Shown here one piece after another: positions 5,365-7,455 of a stretch of 7,455 bases of DNA. The translations under genes were made by a program, and so were the position numbers. Source of the stretch: Methanocalculus sp. Lineage in GTDB: Archaea; Halobacteriota; Methanomicrobia; Methanomicrobiales; Methanocorpusculaceae. The stretch covers positions 1-7,455 of the forward strand of contig NZ_JARVGN010000068.1 in the NCBI RefSeq assembly GCF_029762515.1, written 5' to 3'. The notes beneath the pieces were generated by a model. That model saw only the letters and a program-made list of their open reading frames with translations. It was not told the origin of the DNA and searched no databases. Each line of letters begins with the position of its first letter. The stretch's first letter is position 1.

Positions 5365-6069
5365 TCAAGCCTGTTCTGTATCTCTTGCATTTCTCAAAGA
5401 GCCGAAGAATGCCCGTGCTGAATGCGGATCATCTGTTACTATCCCATCAACTCCGATTTTGGAGGCTTCTTCGAACACTTCTTCCGAATTGAGGGTCCAT
5501 GCAAAGGTTTTGAGGCCGGCTCTCCGGCTTGTATCTATTTGCTCCTGAGTTGTGTCAATAAACCGCAGAAGGATATATGATGCAGGGATCGATGCCGCCA
5601 CCCGGACCGGATCAGCACCGGGAGACCGGAAGATGTACCCGATTCCGGCATCAGGGAGCAGGGGAGCGATCCGGTGGAGACAGTCTGCATCAAATGAGGC
5701 GACAAGCACCTTCGAAAGCCCTGCCTCTTTCACAAGAGCGGCAACCTGATCCTCATAACCTCCCTCCTTCAGTTCGATCACAAGCCCGCATTCACCAAGA
5801 TCAAGGGCGAGCACCTCTGCGAGTGTCGGGATCGGCTCGCCCTCCCCGGCATCCAGTGCCTTCAGCTCAGCGAGGGTATAATCCCGGACAAAACCGGATC
5901 CGTCTGTTGTCCGTTCAAGGGTTGGATCGTGGATTACAACCAAAACACCATCCCGGCTTATCCGTACATCTATCTCGATATAGTCTGCCCACCTGCTCCC
6001 CTCCCTGAGGGCAGTGATGGTATTCTCAGGACGGGTGGCACGGGCCCCCCGGTGGCCGATGATGATCAT
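5365..6069 (-). CDS. Glycerophosphodiester phosphodiesterase (GDPD family)
   Basis: A 234-residue TIM-barrel enzyme, typical in length for cytoplasmic UgpQ-like members. Key motifs are HRG (6-8), PEN (14-16), EIDVR with metal ligands Glu32 and Asp34, HDP (His47 and Asp48), the IELK strand with Glu99, AWTLN (190-194) and GVDGIVTDDP (206-215). His6 and His47 are the expected acid-base pair. The family hydrolyses glycerophosphodiesters to glycerol phosphate and an alcohol, with a divalent metal. In an archaeon the substrate may come from sn-glycerol-1-phosphate ether lipids or from imported compounds, so the true substrate is open. There is no signal peptide. The ATG at 6069 lies about 28 bases from a strong TATA box, implying a leaderless or nearly leaderless message. 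The rhodanese lipoprotein gene follows on the same strand. Confidence 0.94.
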   Translation of the reverse strand: MIIIGHRGARATRPENTITALREGSRWADYIEIDVRISRDGVLVVIHDPTLERTTDGSGFVRDYTLAELKALDAGEGEPIPTLAEVLALDLGECGLVIELKEGGYEDQVAALVKEAGLSKVLVASFDADCLHRIAPLLPDAGIGYIFRSPGADPVRVAASIPASYILLRFIDTTQEQIDTSRRAGLKTFAWTLNSEEVFEEASKIGVDGIVTDDPHSARAFFGSLRNARDTEQA

Positions 6070-6093
6070 ATGCTAAGTCAGGTTCGGCTCTTC

Positions 6094-6102
6094 GTATAAA
6101 AG
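6094..6102 (-). promoter_or_regulatory. TATA box of the phosphodiesterase gene
   Basis: On the minus strand this reads CTTTTATAC, near the archaeal consensus. Its centre lies about 29 bases from the ATG at 6069, so transcription should begin at or within a few bases of the start codon. It is the best-looking TATA box in the window. Confidence 0.65.
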
Positions 6103-6200
6103 TAGTGAAGGGACGTTTCCCATCTGGCACAATACCTAAAAAAAGCCCTGAAGTTCTTCGGTATTCCCAATGAAACAGAATAAACTTCGTACTGCCACTA

Positions 6201-6208
6201 TCTATACC
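6201..6208 (+). promoter_or_regulatory. Candidate TATA box of the receiver-PAS gene
   Basis: TCTATACC is centred about 24 bases before the ATG at 6228, the spacing expected for a leaderless archaeal transcript. An A-rich alternative, TAAAAAAAG (about 6137-6145), would give a longer leader containing a 24-codon open frame (6170-6244). Confidence 0.4.
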
Positions 6209-6227
6209 AAATATCCAAGATATCTGC

Positions 6228-7455
6228 ATGAAATCACCAGGTAATGGGACTGCCATATCTCAGGAATCCCGGAAAGAGGAGATAACTCCCGATGCCGGGA
6301 AGAAGATGCATCTCCTCCATGTCGATGATGAAGAACTCTTTTTGGAATTAACGGAGATCTATCTGAAACGAACCGGGGATATGATGGTTACCCGCTGTTC
6401 CTCAGCAGAAGAAGCTCTGAAATTGGTTGAAACCGAGGATTTCGACGGAATCATCTCGGATTACCAGATGCCTGGAATGAATGGCATAGAATTTCTCTTT
6501 GAATTGAGAAGCTCCTCAAATAACCTGCCATTTATCATCTTCACCGGCAGGGGCAGGCAGGAGGTTGTTATCGAGGCTCTCAATAATGGGGCGGATTTCT
6601 ACATCCAGAAAGGCGGTGACATCAGCTCGCAGTTTGCAGAACTGGAGAATGCAATCCGTCTGGCAGTTGAGAAGTACCGATCAGACACCCACCTCCGCCA
6701 ATCCAGACAGCTTATTTCTGATATCTTCCACCATCTCCCGGATGCAACCTATGCAATCGATTGTTCAGACCGGGTGATCGCCTGGAACCGGATGATGGAG
6801 AGGATGACCGGGATAGCCGCAGGCCGGATTATCGGGAGCAGCGGGCAACCCTATGCCACACCCTTCTTCCGGGAGGCCAGGAAGACCCTCGTCGATTACA
6901 TTCTCCATCCTGAAGAAGAGATTGCTTCTACTTATTCTGTTCTCAGGAGGGAGCAGGGGATGATCATCGCAGAGACGGAAGGGATACTGCCCAATGGCAA
7001 GCCTGTTTTCCTCAGGGCAAAGGCTTCGCTCCTCTACGATGAAACAGGGTCTGTTGCTGGCGCTATTGAGTCGGTGCGTGATATAACAAAGAGCAAGATG
7101 GCAGAAAAAGCACTCATCTCTGCTGGCGAATACCGGCGTACCCTGATCGAGGCACATATCGATCCGCTTGTGACAATCGGCCCTGACGGAGAGATACAGG
7201 ACCTGAATGCCGCAACTGAGGCATTAACAGGCATGAAACGCGATGGATTGATCGGGAGATCATTCTTCTCCCTCTTTATTGAGCCGGAATCAGCCGAGTC
7301 AGTATACCTGCAGACGATCCGTTCAGGCGTGGAGCGGGAACGCCCCCTCTTACTCAGGTTGCCGGAAGGAGGCATTCTTCCTGTCATCTTCTATGGCACA
7401 GTTTATCGTGGCCCGGATGGGGATTTCCGGGGTGTCTTTGCAGAACTCCATGAAT
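6228..7455 (+). CDS. Receiver plus PAS sensory protein, 5' part (3' end outside window)
   Basis: An open frame of 409 codons runs off the right edge. After a polar extension (1-26), residues 27-145 form a CheY-like receiver: acidic pocket Asp33/Asp34, phosphoacceptor Asp78 in ISDYQMPGMNG, Thr106 in IIFTGRGR, and Lys128 in FYIQKGG. All key residues are present, so it should be phosphorylatable. Two PAS domains follow, about 163-290 (ends in the typical ESVRDITKSKMAEKAL) and 300-409 (DPLVTIGPDGEIQDLNAATE, incomplete). Receiver-PAS proteins of this style abound in Methanomicrobiales and often end in further PAS or a histidine kinase; whether one follows here is unknown. The signal is not identifiable. 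The ATG at 6228 is preferred because of the TATA box 24 bases upstream; ATG 6306 would begin only two residues before the receiver. No Shine-Dalgarno fits either. The gene is divergent from the phosphodiesterase gene. Confidence 0.92.
   Translation, partial: MKSPGNGTAISQESRKEEITPDAGKKMHLLHVDDEELFLELTEIYLKRTGDMMVTRCSSAEEALKLVETEDFDGIISDYQMPGMNGIEFLFELRSSSNNLPFIIFTGRGRQEVVIEALNNGADFYIQKGGDISSQFAELENAIRLAVEKYRSDTHLRQSRQLISDIFHHLPDATYAIDCSDRVIAWNRMMERMTGIAAGRIIGSSGQPYATPFFREARKTLVDYILHPEEEIASTYSVLRREQGMIIAETEGILPNGKPVFLRAKASLLYDETGSVAGAIESVRDITKSKMAEKALISAGEYRRTLIEAHIDPLVTIGPDGEIQDLNAATEALTGMKRDGLIGRSFFSLFIEPESAESVYLQTIRSGVERERPLLLRLPEGGILPVIFYGTVYRGPDGDFRGVFAELHE

Noticed and set aside
5577..6008. 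Plus-strand 143-codon frame
   Set aside because: Lies wholly antisense to the glycerophosphodiester phosphodiesterase gene, whose catalytic motifs are intact.
7034..7387. Minus-strand 117-codon frame
   Set aside because: Antisense to the second PAS domain of the receiver-PAS gene; no domain and no promoter.

Overview
The window looks like chromosomal DNA of a methanogenic euryarchaeon, most likely of the order Methanomicrobiales. Three things suggest this. Promoters are TATA-box like and several sit about 25 bases from a start codon, which implies leaderless transcripts. A receiver-PAS signalling protein has the phrasing typical of that order. A secreted surface protein belongs to a type I know mainly from that order. 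The assignment rests on family knowledge and was not checked by a search.

Layout. Positions 1-300 (minus) hold the N-terminal part of an AAA ATPase with a clear Walker A motif. Positions 567-1075 (plus) hold a compact type II toxin-antitoxin operon: an AbrB/MazE-fold antitoxin overlapping a RelE-fold toxin, preceded by a perfect 16-base palindrome placed like an operator. Positions 1076-1483 have no convincing gene but contain a hairpin and a cluster of alternating inverted copies of TGTCCCACAA. Positions 1484-2596 (minus) encode a Fic-domain AMPylase-type protein with an N-terminal inhibitory motif and a C-terminal winged helix. Together this left third looks like an accessory, stress or defence type neighbourhood.

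Positions 2766-3779 (minus) encode a secreted, membrane-anchored surface protein with a good Shine-Dalgarno site. Positions 4005-4871 (plus) encode a seven-repeat TPR protein. It converges on a minus-strand pair: a glycerophosphodiester phosphodiesterase (5365-6069) followed by a rhodanese-domain lipoprotein (4881-5300), probably one transcript. Divergent from that pair, from 6228 to the right edge, is a receiver plus PAS sensory protein cut off by the window.

The genes do not form one pathway. The left part is a TA/Fic/ATPase cluster, the middle is cell-envelope, and the right is envelope housekeeping plus signal transduction. I did not find a convincing new multi-gene system. The least explained sequence features are the TGTCCCACAA cluster beside the Fic gene and the antitoxin palindrome.
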